A program made the position numbers and the translations under genes. Below are positions 15,289 to 22,760 of a DNA stretch of 26,827 nucleotides, piece after piece. The notes below the pieces were generated by a model, which worked only from the letters and a program-made list of their open reading frames with translations, searched no databases and was not told the DNA's origin. The first letter of the stretch is position 1. Every line of letters starts with the position of its first letter. The stretch comes from Phycisphaerales bacterium (GTDB taxonomy: Bacteria > Planctomycetota > Phycisphaerae > Sedimentisphaerales > Anaerohalosphaeraceae). The stretch covers positions 1 to 26,827 of the forward strand of contig DRGS01000062.1 in NCBI GenBank assembly GCA_011053245.1. The letters run 5' to 3'.

Positions 15289-17109
15289 ATGATAACAAAA
15301 AGAGATATTTTTCTTGCGGACAACCAGAAACTGCCTGAAATGAGCAGGGACATCCTTGTCGATCAGTTGAGGTGGCTGATCACTTTGCGTTGGTTTGCTG
15401 TTTCGGGTATCGTTGTGGTTGGTTTTATCTGTAGCAGCAATCTGTTTCCTGTTCTGCAATCTGCGGTTCCGATATATGTTTGCGCCGCTATTCTGTTGGC
15501 CTGCAATATCTTAAACCTGCTACTGCTGAAACGGAAGGTTTTCGGACGAAGCGGGCTGGATGCCGTTTTTGCGGTGATCCAGTTGGTGTTTGACCTGCTG
15601 CTGCTTACAACGCTTATTCATTTTTCCGGCGGTGTGACGAATCCGTTTGTGCTGTTCTATGTTTTTCATATTATTATCGCTACGATCATTTTGCCGCAAA
15701 ACCTATCGTTTGTGGTTGGGATATCGGCGGTTTGCATGTACGGATTTATGGTGTTTTGCGAGTTGAATGATTTCTGGTGGTTTTCGCATCACCCGCTTAC
15801 TCTTTCGACAATGTCTTCGCTGGTGAAAAATCCTGTATATGCTTTGGGTGTTTTTGTCGCGTTTTCCTCGATGGTGGTTCTTACGCAGTATTTGACCCGT
15901 ACGGTCATTGTAAGGCTGACGGCCAAGGAACTTGAAGCGAACCGGAACCGTGATGTTCTTGAAGCGGTTGTTGGCACGATGAGCGAGGGTTTGATCTTTC
16001 TTGATAATGACGGGAATGTTTCGATCTGTAATCCGGCCGCGGAGAAGTGGGCCGAAGGCATTTGGCATTCGATAGATAATTTTCCGGAAAAGTTACGTAC
16101 GCATGTCCGGCAGTTTCTTGACTCTGAGAGATTAGACGATACGCACGCAAACAGTGTAAGTTTTAATTTAGACGGCGGTTCGGGACGGTATATCGAAGCT
16201 AAGAGCTACCCTGTCGCCGGGCTGGACGACGACAAGCTCGGGTTTGTAATAATCGGGCAGGATCTTACCGAGCACAAGAAGCTCGAACAGAATCTGAGGA
16301 CCAGAACGGAAGAGACATCCGAGATCAATGAAATGCTCAAGATGTCGCGTGTTCAGATGGCTCACCGTGAAAAGATGGTTGCGATAGGTCAGATGGCAAC
16401 AGGTATAGCCCATGAGATCGGCAATCCGCTGGCGAGTCTGTCTTCGGTTGTGCAATACCTTTCTCGTAAGATAACCGATCCTGAGCATGTCGAGCAGCTT
16501 TCGACTATCAACCATCAGATCGACCGGATATCCACTATTCTAAAGCGGATGCTCGGTTTGTCCAGGCCCGCGACAAGCGAGTATCGATGGACGGATGTTA
16601 ACGATGTCATTGACCGGACGTTGGCACTTGTAAAGTATGACAGAAGGGCCAGGAATCTTCAAATAAAGAACGAGTCTAACTTTGATCTGCCGATGGTATG
16701 GCTAAACCCCTTGCATTTCGAGCAGGTTGTTTTGAATATTGTGATCAATGCACTCGATGCTATGGATGCCAATGAAAAGGATGAAAATGTCCTTACGATC
16801 ACACGGCACTTTGAAGGTGACAAAATTACGATTCATGTAATCGATACCGGTGTCGGGATGGAGCCGGAAATCTGCAGGCGTGCCTTTGAGTCGTTCTTTA
16901 CGACGAAGGAATTGGGTAAGGGTACCGGGCTGGGTCTGTTTATCAGCTATAATATTATCGCTGAGATCGATGGGAGTATTCAGCTTGAATCGGAGCTTGG
17001 TAAGGGCACCACTGTGTCTATAACGATACCACAACGGCCCAAGAAAGATCTTATCAGTTCCGAAGGCGCCCAGGAAAATTCTGCGGGTAAAGAGATTCCA
17101 GATAATTGA
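15289..17109 (+). CDS. RegB-like redox sensor histidine kinase with PAS domain (606 aa)
   Basis: An intact membrane sensor kinase. About six helices (25-210) contain HFSGGVTNPFVLFYVFH. GGVTNPF (114-120) matches GGxxNPF, the quinone-binding heptapeptide of RegB/PrrB redox kinases. LRWLITLRWFAVSG (27-40) also resembles the start of that family. A PAS-like domain (about 220-330), a coiled coil, then MATGIAHEIGNPL with phospho-acceptor His375, N-box VINALDAM (Asn488), DTGVGM (519-524), FFTTKELGKGTGLGL and a terminal SITIP motif are all present. It is followed after 45 bases by an NtrC-type regulator, the probable cognate. I infer that it senses quinone redox state and controls nearby heme or respiratory genes. 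Upstream ribosome site is weak. Confidence 0.88.
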   Translation: MITKRDIFLADNQKLPEMSRDILVDQLRWLITLRWFAVSGIVVVGFICSSNLFPVLQSAVPIYVCAAILLACNILNLLLLKRKVFGRSGLDAVFAVIQLVFDLLLLTTLIHFSGGVTNPFVLFYVFHIIIATIILPQNLSFVVGISAVCMYGFMVFCELNDFWWFSHHPLTLSTMSSLVKNPVYALGVFVAFSSMVVLTQYLTRTVIVRLTAKELEANRNRDVLEAVVGTMSEGLIFLDNDGNVSICNPAAEKWAEGIWHSIDNFPEKLRTHVRQFLDSERLDDTHANSVSFNLDGGSGRYIEAKSYPVAGLDDDKLGFVIIGQDLTEHKKLEQNLRTRTEETSEINEMLKMSRVQMAHREKMVAIGQMATGIAHEIGNPLASLSSVVQYLSRKITDPEHVEQLSTINHQIDRISTILKRMLGLSRPATSEYRWTDVNDVIDRTLALVKYDRRARNLQIKNESNFDLPMVWLNPLHFEQVVLNIVINALDAMDANEKDENVLTITRHFEGDKITIHVIDTGVGMEPEICRRAFESFFTTKELGKGTGLGLFISYNIIAEIDGSIQLESELGKGTTVSITIPQRPKKDLISSEGAQENSAGKEIPDN

Positions 17110-17154
17110 CAGTATTAGTGAAGATAAATAATTAATAGAGTTCGGAGCCAAAAA

Positions 17155-18507
17155 ATGAAAGTCTTATTAGCTGACGATGAAAAAACGTTTCGACTTACCT
17201 TTGCGAAGGTACTCGAAGAAGAGGGGATAGATGCTATTGCTGTTGACGATGGTCTTAAGGCTATGGCTGCGGCAAGGGATGACTCTTTTGATGTAGCCGT
17301 TCTGGATATCCAGATGCCGGGCGCTGACGGTATAAAGGTTCTCAAGGAGATAATGAAGGTCAGCCCAAAGACGCGGGTGATAATGGTCACAGCCTACGGT
17401 ACGGTTGAAATGGCAGTTGAGGCGATCAAACTCGGGGCCTGCGAATATGTGATGAAGCCGGTGATCTTCGACGATATTATCATAAAGATCAGGCAGCAGT
17501 ATCGCTATAGAGCCCTCCAGGAAGAGAATGTCGAGCTGAAAAACGAACTCGGCGGTAAGTTCAATATCTCGCAGATAATCGGCGATTCTTCGCCAATGAA
17601 AAAGATATTTGAGACGGTCTATAAGGTTGCCAATACCAAAAGCAATATCCTTGTTACCGGCGAAAGCGGGACAGGGAAAGAAATGGTCGCTCATGCGATA
17701 CATGCGTTGAGCAGCAATTCGCAGGGGCGTTTCGTTGCGATCAACTGCAGCGCTATACCCGAAGGGCTTATCGAAAGTGAATTGTTCGGCCATAAAAAGG
17801 GCAGTTTCACTTCTGCTCATGAAGATAAGAAGGGGCTGTTTGAAGTTGCCGAAGGCGGGACTCTTTTTCTCGATGAGATCGGGCACATGCCGCTGTCTTG
17901 TCAGGTGAAATTGCTCCGGGCCGTCGAAGAGAAAAGAATACTGCCTGTAGGCGCAACGGAGATGATCCCGATCAATCTTCGCATCGTAGCGGCAACCAAC
18001 CAAATCCTTTTGAATCAGATAAAGGCCGGTCAATTCAGAGAGGATCTTTACTATCGGCTCAATGTTGTGGGTATTCACCTGCCGCCGCTGAAAGAACGCA
18101 GAGTAGATATTCCCAAGCTCATCGATCACTTCATAGCCAAGTTCAATAAAGAGATGGGTAAGCATTGCAGCGGTATTTCCGATAAAGCCTTGCATATTCT
18201 GACGAATTGCGAATGGAAGGGCAATATCAGGGAACTTCAGAACGTGATCGAAAGGGCCATTATATTTGCCGAGGGCGATATGATCGAGCTTTTCGACATA
18301 GGTTTTGTAGGTACCTCTGAAGGGATGGAAGGGGCCGACAACGAAGATCTGCAAGCGGCTCTGAGGGATTTCGAGCGGCAGCATATTATAAAAATATTGC
18401 GAAAGAACAATGGCGATAAGGTCCAGGCGGCCAAAGCTCTTGGCGTTGGCGTTTCTACCCTTTACCGTAAGATATCCGAACTTGAAATGATCGTCGACAA
18501 AGATTGA
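17155..18507 (+). CDS. NtrC-family sigma-54-type response regulator with variant GAFTGA loop (450 aa)
   Basis: Order: receiver domain (1-120) with acidic pocket Asp7/Asp8, phospho-acceptor Asp51 (VLDIQMPG), Thr79 and Lys101; AAA+ domain (about 138-370) with Walker A GESGTGKE (169-176) and Walker B GGTLFLDEIG (234-243); a C-terminal Fis-type helix-turn-helix (about 410-445, QAAKALGVGVSTLYRKI). The sigma-54 contact loop, normally GAFTGA, reads GSFTSA (216-221), so its ability to open sigma-54 promoters is uncertain. CGGAG precedes ATG 17155. By position it is the partner of the RegB-like kinase. I found no convincing -24/-12 promoter in the intergenic regions of the window. Confidence 0.93.
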   Translation: MKVLLADDEKTFRLTFAKVLEEEGIDAIAVDDGLKAMAAARDDSFDVAVLDIQMPGADGIKVLKEIMKVSPKTRVIMVTAYGTVEMAVEAIKLGACEYVMKPVIFDDIIIKIRQQYRYRALQEENVELKNELGGKFNISQIIGDSSPMKKIFETVYKVANTKSNILVTGESGTGKEMVAHAIHALSSNSQGRFVAINCSAIPEGLIESELFGHKKGSFTSAHEDKKGLFEVAEGGTLFLDEIGHMPLSCQVKLLRAVEEKRILPVGATEMIPINLRIVAATNQILLNQIKAGQFREDLYYRLNVVGIHLPPLKERRVDIPKLIDHFIAKFNKEMGKHCSGISDKALHILTNCEWKGNIRELQNVIERAIIFAEGDMIELFDIGFVGTSEGMEGADNEDLQAALRDFERQHIIKILRKNNGDKVQAAKALGVGVSTLYRKISELEMIVDKD

Positions 18508-18533
18508 GATCGACAGAATAAATGAGGCTGTAA

Positions 18534-18965
18534 ATGAAACTTAAAATTACTAATTCTTATGCTCTTCACGCACTTATGTACATGGTCAGGCACAGTACTC
18601 AATTGCCGGTGCAGCTAAGTACCATCGCAAAAGCCGAAGGCATTTCCCTTTCGCAGTTGACGAAAATATTTCATATACTCACTGAAGCTGGTTTTGTCAT
18701 AAAATCCGAGAATGGCCGCAGCGCATATAACTTTGCAAGGCCACCTCATGAATTGACACTGCTGGAACTTATTGAGACCCTTGAAGGGTATAAGCTTTTC
18801 GATGAATGTTTCATGAAGCATTGTGATTGCAGCGGTACTGTCGAAAATTGCGATATTTACAAGTGTTGGCACGATGCAACGCGGGTGCTCACGAAAAAAC
18901 TGGCCGAAACCACTATCCAGGACGCTGCATGGCGACACCCAGAGCACTACTTTGGGGGAAAATAA
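18534..18965 (+). CDS. Rrf2-family transcriptional regulator with five clustered cysteines (143 aa)
   Basis: A small winged-helix regulator of the Rrf2 family: MKLKITNSYALHALMYMV at the N-terminus, a recognition region around GISLSQLTKIFHILTEAGFV (36-55) and the wing GRSAYNFARPP. After the dimerisation helix, C92-x4-C97-x-C99-x6-C106-x4-C111 replaces the usual three-Cys cluster ligand set of IscR/NsrR-type members. It could hold an iron-sulfur cluster and respond to iron, oxygen or nitric oxide (inference from family). It starts 26 bases after the response regulator, so is probably co-transcribed with the two-component pair. Its targets may include the palindromes near hemC, hemA and hemL, but nothing in the sequence proves this. 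Confidence 0.86.
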   Translation: MKLKITNSYALHALMYMVRHSTQLPVQLSTIAKAEGISLSQLTKIFHILTEAGFVIKSENGRSAYNFARPPHELTLLELIETLEGYKLFDECFMKHCDCSGTVENCDIYKCWHDATRVLTKKLAETTIQDAAWRHPEHYFGGK

Positions 18966-19012
18966 AACCCAATGGACCAAATGCAGGGAGGGCTGTGGCC
19001 ATCTGCGGTAAG

Positions 19013-20290
19013 TTATAGTTTTAGTCTTTCGACGGTGAGGGTCGTTTTGTCGAAGTCTCTCTGTGTGTGCTTAGTCGAAATGAAGTTCGCCTCGAATTGC
19101 GATGGCGGCAGATATATTCCGGATTTTAGCATCTGGCCGAAATATTTTGCATACAACTTCGTATCTGATTTAATCGCAGATTTGTAATCCGTCACGGGTC
19201 CTGGATTAAAGAACAACGTAAACATCGATCCAATCTGATTTATCGTGTGGCTTGTGCCGGTGTCGTCGAGAGTTTCGGAGATCGCTTTGCAAAGTTGTTT
19301 CGTCCGGCGGGCAAGTTTCGGGTATGGGTTTTGCGACTTTAGCGTTTTCAACGTCGCTATGCCTGCGGCGACACATACAGGGTTGCCGGACAATGTTCCG
19401 GCTTGGTAGATGCTTCCCTGCGGCGAAAGGTTGTCCATGATCTTAGCTTTGCCGCCGACTGCTCCTATCGGGAAACCGCCGCCGATGATCTTGCCCATGC
19501 ATGTAAGATCGGAATTTATTCCAAGCAGTTTCTGCACGCCGCCGTATGTCAATCTGAATCCTGAGATCACTTCATCGAATATAAGTATGCTGTCGTTGCG
19601 GTTGCAAAGTGAGCGAAGACCGTGGAGGAAGCTCTTCTCTGCGGAGATTACGCCCATGTTCCCGGCGACCGGCTCAATAATAACGGCGGCGATCTTGTCG
19701 CTGTACTTTTCGAAAGCCTTTTTCGTTGCCTCAAGATCGTTATACGGTACGAGGATCGTATGCCTGGTAAAGTCCTTCGGTACGCCCGGGCTGCTGGGGG
19801 ATCCCAACGTGGTAAGCCCGGAGCCTGCTTGGACGAGCATGTGGTCGACGTGTCCGTGATAACATCCGATGAACTTTATAATCTTGTCTCTACCCGTAGT
19901 TCCCCGTGCAAGGCGTATGGCTGTCATGACCGCTTCGGTGCCGGAACTTACCAAGCGGACCTTTTCGACGGATTCGAACGCGTTGACGATCATTTTTGCC
20001 AGTACGGTCTCATTTTCTGTGGGTATGCCGTAACTGGTTCCTTTGACCATTGCTTTCCTGACTTCGTCGAGGATGAGTTTGTTGGCATGGCCCAGGATCA
20101 TCGGGCCCCATGAAAGACAATAGTCGAGATATTTGTTGCCGTCGGCGTCGTAGAGATATTGGGCCTTGGCTTTTTCTATGAATATAGGTGTTGCTCCAAC
20201 GGATTTGAAGGCACGAACAGGACTGTTGACACCGCCGGGGATGACCTTCTTTGCTTCCTGAAACAGTTTGGCATTTTTTTGTGTTCTCAT
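19013..20290 (-). CDS. hemL: Glutamate-1-semialdehyde 2,1-aminomutase (425 aa)
   Basis: A PLP enzyme that converts glutamate-1-semialdehyde to 5-aminolevulinate, directly after HemA. Signatures are VIPGGVNSPVRAF (16-28), SSGTEAVMTAIRLARG (115-130), GCYHGH, FDEVISGFR with PLP-binding Asp239, and MGKIIGGGFPIGA with the Schiff-base Lys267. ATG 20290 gives a normal-length protein; an in-frame GTG at 20305 would add five residues and has no better ribosome site. It lies downstream of cobA-hemD on the same strand with a 116-base gap that holds the TACCCTTAAGGGTA palindrome, so it may have its own promoter. It converges with the Rrf2 gene across 47 bases with no clear terminator. Confidence 0.96.
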   Translation of the reverse strand: MRTQKNAKLFQEAKKVIPGGVNSPVRAFKSVGATPIFIEKAKAQYLYDADGNKYLDYCLSWGPMILGHANKLILDEVRKAMVKGTSYGIPTENETVLAKMIVNAFESVEKVRLVSSGTEAVMTAIRLARGTTGRDKIIKFIGCYHGHVDHMLVQAGSGLTTLGSPSSPGVPKDFTRHTILVPYNDLEATKKAFEKYSDKIAAVIIEPVAGNMGVISAEKSFLHGLRSLCNRNDSILIFDEVISGFRLTYGGVQKLLGINSDLTCMGKIIGGGFPIGAVGGKAKIMDNLSPQGSIYQAGTLSGNPVCVAAGIATLKTLKSQNPYPKLARRTKQLCKAISETLDDTGTSHTINQIGSMFTLFFNPGPVTDYKSAIKSDTKLYAKYFGQMLKSGIYLPPSQFEANFISTKHTQRDFDKTTLTVERLKL

Positions 20291-20323
20291 ACGACTTTTT
20301 CCCACGAATAGATATAAGATTTA

Positions 20324-20337
20324 TACCCTTAAGGGTA
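20324..20337. promoter_or_regulatory. Perfect 14-bp palindrome TACCCTTAAGGGTA upstream of hemL
   Basis: It lies 33 bases before the hemL ATG, in the cobA-hemD/hemL gap. It shares its arms with the hemA site at 11475-11489. The plus-strand sequence following it can be aligned without gaps to the hemA leader for about 60 bases (see findings). A second, shorter inverted repeat TATAA-GAT-TTATA (20313-20325) adjoins it. Confidence 0.45.
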
Positions 20338-20406
20338 GTAAATGCCCGCGAGTAAAATGGTAACTATTTATTAACAAGCAAATTACCGCGAACAAAACGG
20401 GAATTT

Positions 20407-21810
20407 TCAATCGTGATCAGTGTACTTAGGCAAGACCTCACCTTCGATATTATTTTCTCGTGCAACCGCTAATGTCGGCTCGCCAAGACAATAGACCTTA
20501 ACATTGCCGGGCACCTTTCCGAAATGCTTTACGAACGCACGAACGGTGGATCCGCTTGTGAAAAGTATCTGGTCGATGTAATCGAAATCGACATCGCCCG
20601 GCTCAATATCTACGGTTTTGTAAACAGTTACCTTTTCAACGCCTGCGCCCATAGCTTGCAAACCATCCGGCAATTCCTTTGAAGAAATTTCCGCTTGCGG
20701 GAGCAGGAACTTTTTGCCCTTTACGTCAATTTTTGAAAACTCTTCCACCAGCCCCTTGCTTGACTCGTTATCAGGGATCAGGTCCGCGGCGATACCGAAG
20801 TCCTTTAGTCTGGCTGCGGTACTCTTACCGATAGCTGCTATCTTCAGGCTGGCTAATGACCTTGCGTCCAGTCCGGCTTTGTATAAGCGGTCAAAGAGGT
20901 ACTTTGCGCCATTGACGCTGGTAAAGACGATCCAGTTGAATTCCGAGATTCGTTTTACGATCTCATCTGTTTTTGAGTAGTCGTCAATCGCAACGCAATC
21001 AATGATGCGTCTGTGAACGATATTGCCGAGGCGTCTGTAACGGTCAGGATGATTGCCCAATATCAGCACGTTGGGGCGTTTCATGAACCAGTCGAGTTTG
21101 TCCTGAAGTTTTACGACTTCGCCGACTATAAATAATCCGGGTGTTCTAAGTACCGCTTTTTCGGCGATGTCGAGAAAATTATCGAGCGTTCCCTTTACGA
21201 CTCGTTGATCGTAAAATGTGCCATGCTCTACGGCTGCGATAGGTGTATCTTTCGCCCAGCCCTGTTCAATTAGTGACGCTACGATATTCTTGATGTTGCT
21301 AACGGACATGAGAAAGATAACCGTCCCGGCTTTGGGGATGTTTATCGGGCGCGTGTCACCTGCTTTGCGATGGCCGGTTACGACTGCTACTTCGGAGGTG
21401 CAGTCCCTGTGTGTCGGCGGTATTCCGGCATAACACGGAGCGGCAAGTGCGCTTGTAACTCCGGGGACAACCTCAAATTCGACGCCGGCTTTGAAGCATT
21501 CCTCCACTTCTTCTCCGCCTCTGCCAAACATGTAACAATCTCCGCCCTTAAGTCTTACGACCATATTGCCTTCTTTGGCTTTTTCAACGAGCAGGGCGTT
21601 TATTTTTTCCTGCCGAAGTGTGTGATCACCGGCAAATTTCCCCACCGATATCAACTCGGCACCGTGTTTTGCATGTGAGAGGACTTCCATCGGTATCAGA
21701 TGGTCATAGAGCACCACATCAGCTTCGCAAATGAGCCGATAACCCTTGAGCGTCATTAATTCAAGATCACCTGGGCCTGCACCTATAAGATAAACTTTAG
21801 ATTTTGACAA
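20407..21810 (-). CDS. cobA-hemD: Uroporphyrinogen-III C-methyltransferase / uroporphyrinogen-III synthase fusion (467 aa)
   Basis: A bifunctional enzyme: the C-terminal HemD part cyclises hydroxymethylbilane to uroporphyrinogen III, and the N-terminal SUMT part adds two SAM-derived methyls to give precorrin-2. The SUMT domain (about 1-245) shows VYLIGAGPGDLELMTLKG, RLKGGDCYMFGRGGEE (Cys replaces the usual Pro after GGD), VPGVTS and PPTHRDCTS. The HemD domain (about 246-467) has WIVFTSVNGAKYLFD and ILFTSGSTVRAF. I choose TTG 21810, giving MSKSKVYLIG, because AGGGA lies 8 bases upstream and family members start here; the frame extends to 21933 but the extra residues are unlike the family. It lacks the dehydrogenase/ferrochelatase part of CysG. 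Confidence 0.94.
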   Translation of the reverse strand: MSKSKVYLIGAGPGDLELMTLKGYRLICEADVVLYDHLIPMEVLSHAKHGAELISVGKFAGDHTLRQEKINALLVEKAKEGNMVVRLKGGDCYMFGRGGEEVEECFKAGVEFEVVPGVTSALAAPCYAGIPPTHRDCTSEVAVVTGHRKAGDTRPINIPKAGTVIFLMSVSNIKNIVASLIEQGWAKDTPIAAVEHGTFYDQRVVKGTLDNFLDIAEKAVLRTPGLFIVGEVVKLQDKLDWFMKRPNVLILGNHPDRYRRLGNIVHRRIIDCVAIDDYSKTDEIVKRISEFNWIVFTSVNGAKYLFDRLYKAGLDARSLASLKIAAIGKSTAARLKDFGIAADLIPDNESSKGLVEEFSKIDVKGKKFLLPQAEISSKELPDGLQAMGAGVEKVTVYKTVDIEPGDVDFDYIDQILFTSGSTVRAFVKHFGKVPGNVKVYCLGEPTLAVARENNIEGEVLPKYTDHD

Positions 21811-22058
21811 TTTTTGTATCCCTAAATAGTACTGTCTGGCAAAAAAAAAGTGATTCTCAATATCAAGAGAAAGATTCTTTTTTGTGGGAAATCGGCTATA
21901 TTTTGCTTTTTTTATAAAATTCGTATTTATCAAAACATAAATATTGTATGATGCTGAATATAGATATAGTATTTTAGGGCCTCGGAGTCAATCGAAAAGT
22001 GTCTTTGTGTTTCTTTTTAATTCGCAGGTTAGCTGTTCAGTAGCAAGGGAGTCAATTT
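21811..22058. promoter_or_regulatory. Divergent control region of cobA-hemD and ahbA
   Basis: An AT-rich 248-base gap between divergent heme genes. It holds inverted repeats TTCTC-N8-GAGAA (21854-21871) and TATTTAT-CAAAAC-ATAAATA (21924-21943). A possible plus-strand promoter TTGTAT (21944-21949) and TAGTAT (21967-21972) with a 17-base spacer would serve ahbA. The 10-mer ATTCTCAATA at 21853-21862 also occurs ahead of ahbB (9914-9923). All of these are visual matches in AT-rich DNA, so confidence is low for any single site. Confidence 0.35.
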
Positions 22059-22508
22059 ATGGATGATCTTGATCGCAGAATATTAACGGAGCTTCAAGAG
22101 AGGTTCCCTCTTGAGGAAGATCCGTACTCGGTCATTGCTGTCAATCTTAAAATCACAAAGGAAGAACTCTGGCAGCGGGTCTCAAACCTTATTGATACGG
22201 GTATGATAAGGAGGATAGGTTTCAGTATTGATTCCAGAAGGATCGGTTATGCCAGTACGCTGGCGGCTGTGCGAGTTGCAGATGACCGTGTGGATGAAGC
22301 GGCGAAGGTGATCTCTGATTACCCGCAGGTTACACACAGCTATCTCCGCGAAAACGAATACAATATATGGTTTACCGTGATCGCGGAGGGTACCTCGCAG
22401 GTATCGGACATTCTCGGCCAGATAAGAATCAAACTTGGCATCAACGAGTGCGATGTGCTTGATCTGCCGGTGGAAAAATTGTTTAAATTAGATGCTCGTT
22501 TCAAATAA
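22059..22508 (+). CDS. ahbA: Siroheme decarboxylase subunit AhbA-like (Lrp/AsnC fold, 149 aa)
   Basis: An Lrp/AsnC-fold protein with the AhbA pattern: MDDLDRRILTELQERFPLEEDPY at the N-terminus, MIRRIGFSIDSRRIGYASTLAAVRV, then VTHSYLRENEYNIWFTVIAEG, and ending DVLDLPVEKLFKLD. Together with AhbB it is expected to form the enzyme that decarboxylates siroheme at C12 and C18. The HSYLR...YNIWFT segment lines up with AYQRP...YSLYTM of the AhbB copy at 10026-10508, showing that the two are paralogues. Ribosome site AAGGGAG precedes ATG 22059. It is divergent from cobA-hemD and about 11.5 kb from ahbB, whereas the two genes are often adjacent in other organisms. Confidence 0.88.
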   Translation: MDDLDRRILTELQERFPLEEDPYSVIAVNLKITKEELWQRVSNLIDTGMIRRIGFSIDSRRIGYASTLAAVRVADDRVDEAAKVISDYPQVTHSYLRENEYNIWFTVIAEGTSQVSDILGQIRIKLGINECDVLDLPVEKLFKLDARFK

Positions 22509-22760
22509 TTTTTTCATCTTTTCCGTGTTCTTGTGCCAAAATTACAAGTGCGGGAAGCAGTTGTCGTCACTATGGTGTTTGGGGGATTACTTCTCAAAAG
22601 TGAGACAGGTACTCTCCAGACAGTTTTTGTATGCCCAATTTTGAGATTTTATTGTTGAATTCTTGTAAGTCCCTTATTACACTGGTATTGAGAAGGGTGA
22701 CTTTGTTTAAGAGAATAGCAAACATTATTACCGATAGTTTTGAAAACGGAGTAGATAACA
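22509..22760. other. Leader region of the nqr operon
   Basis: A 252-base gap between ahbA and nqrA with no gene that I can support. I see no strong terminator after ahbA, so read-through into nqr is possible. The right half contains the promoter candidate listed separately. Confidence 0.4.
22655..22683 (+). promoter_or_regulatory. Candidate promoter of the nqr operon
   Basis: TTGAAT (22655-22660) and TACACT (22678-22683) with a 17-base spacer; each matches four of six consensus bases. It lies about 78 bases before the nqrA start. Confidence 0.3.

Noticed and set aside
17167..18384. A 405-codon open frame on the minus strand inside the response regulator gene
   Set aside because: It is antisense to a clearly conserved NtrC-type gene, has no ribosome site and no recognisable domain. 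Codon bias of the true gene keeps the opposite frame open.
18777..18789. ACCCTT-G-AAGGGT inside the Rrf2 gene as a fourth copy of the TACCCT motif
   Set aside because: The first arm starts with G rather than T, and the bases encode ordinary codons (Thr-Leu-Glu-Gly), so chance is the simpler explanation.
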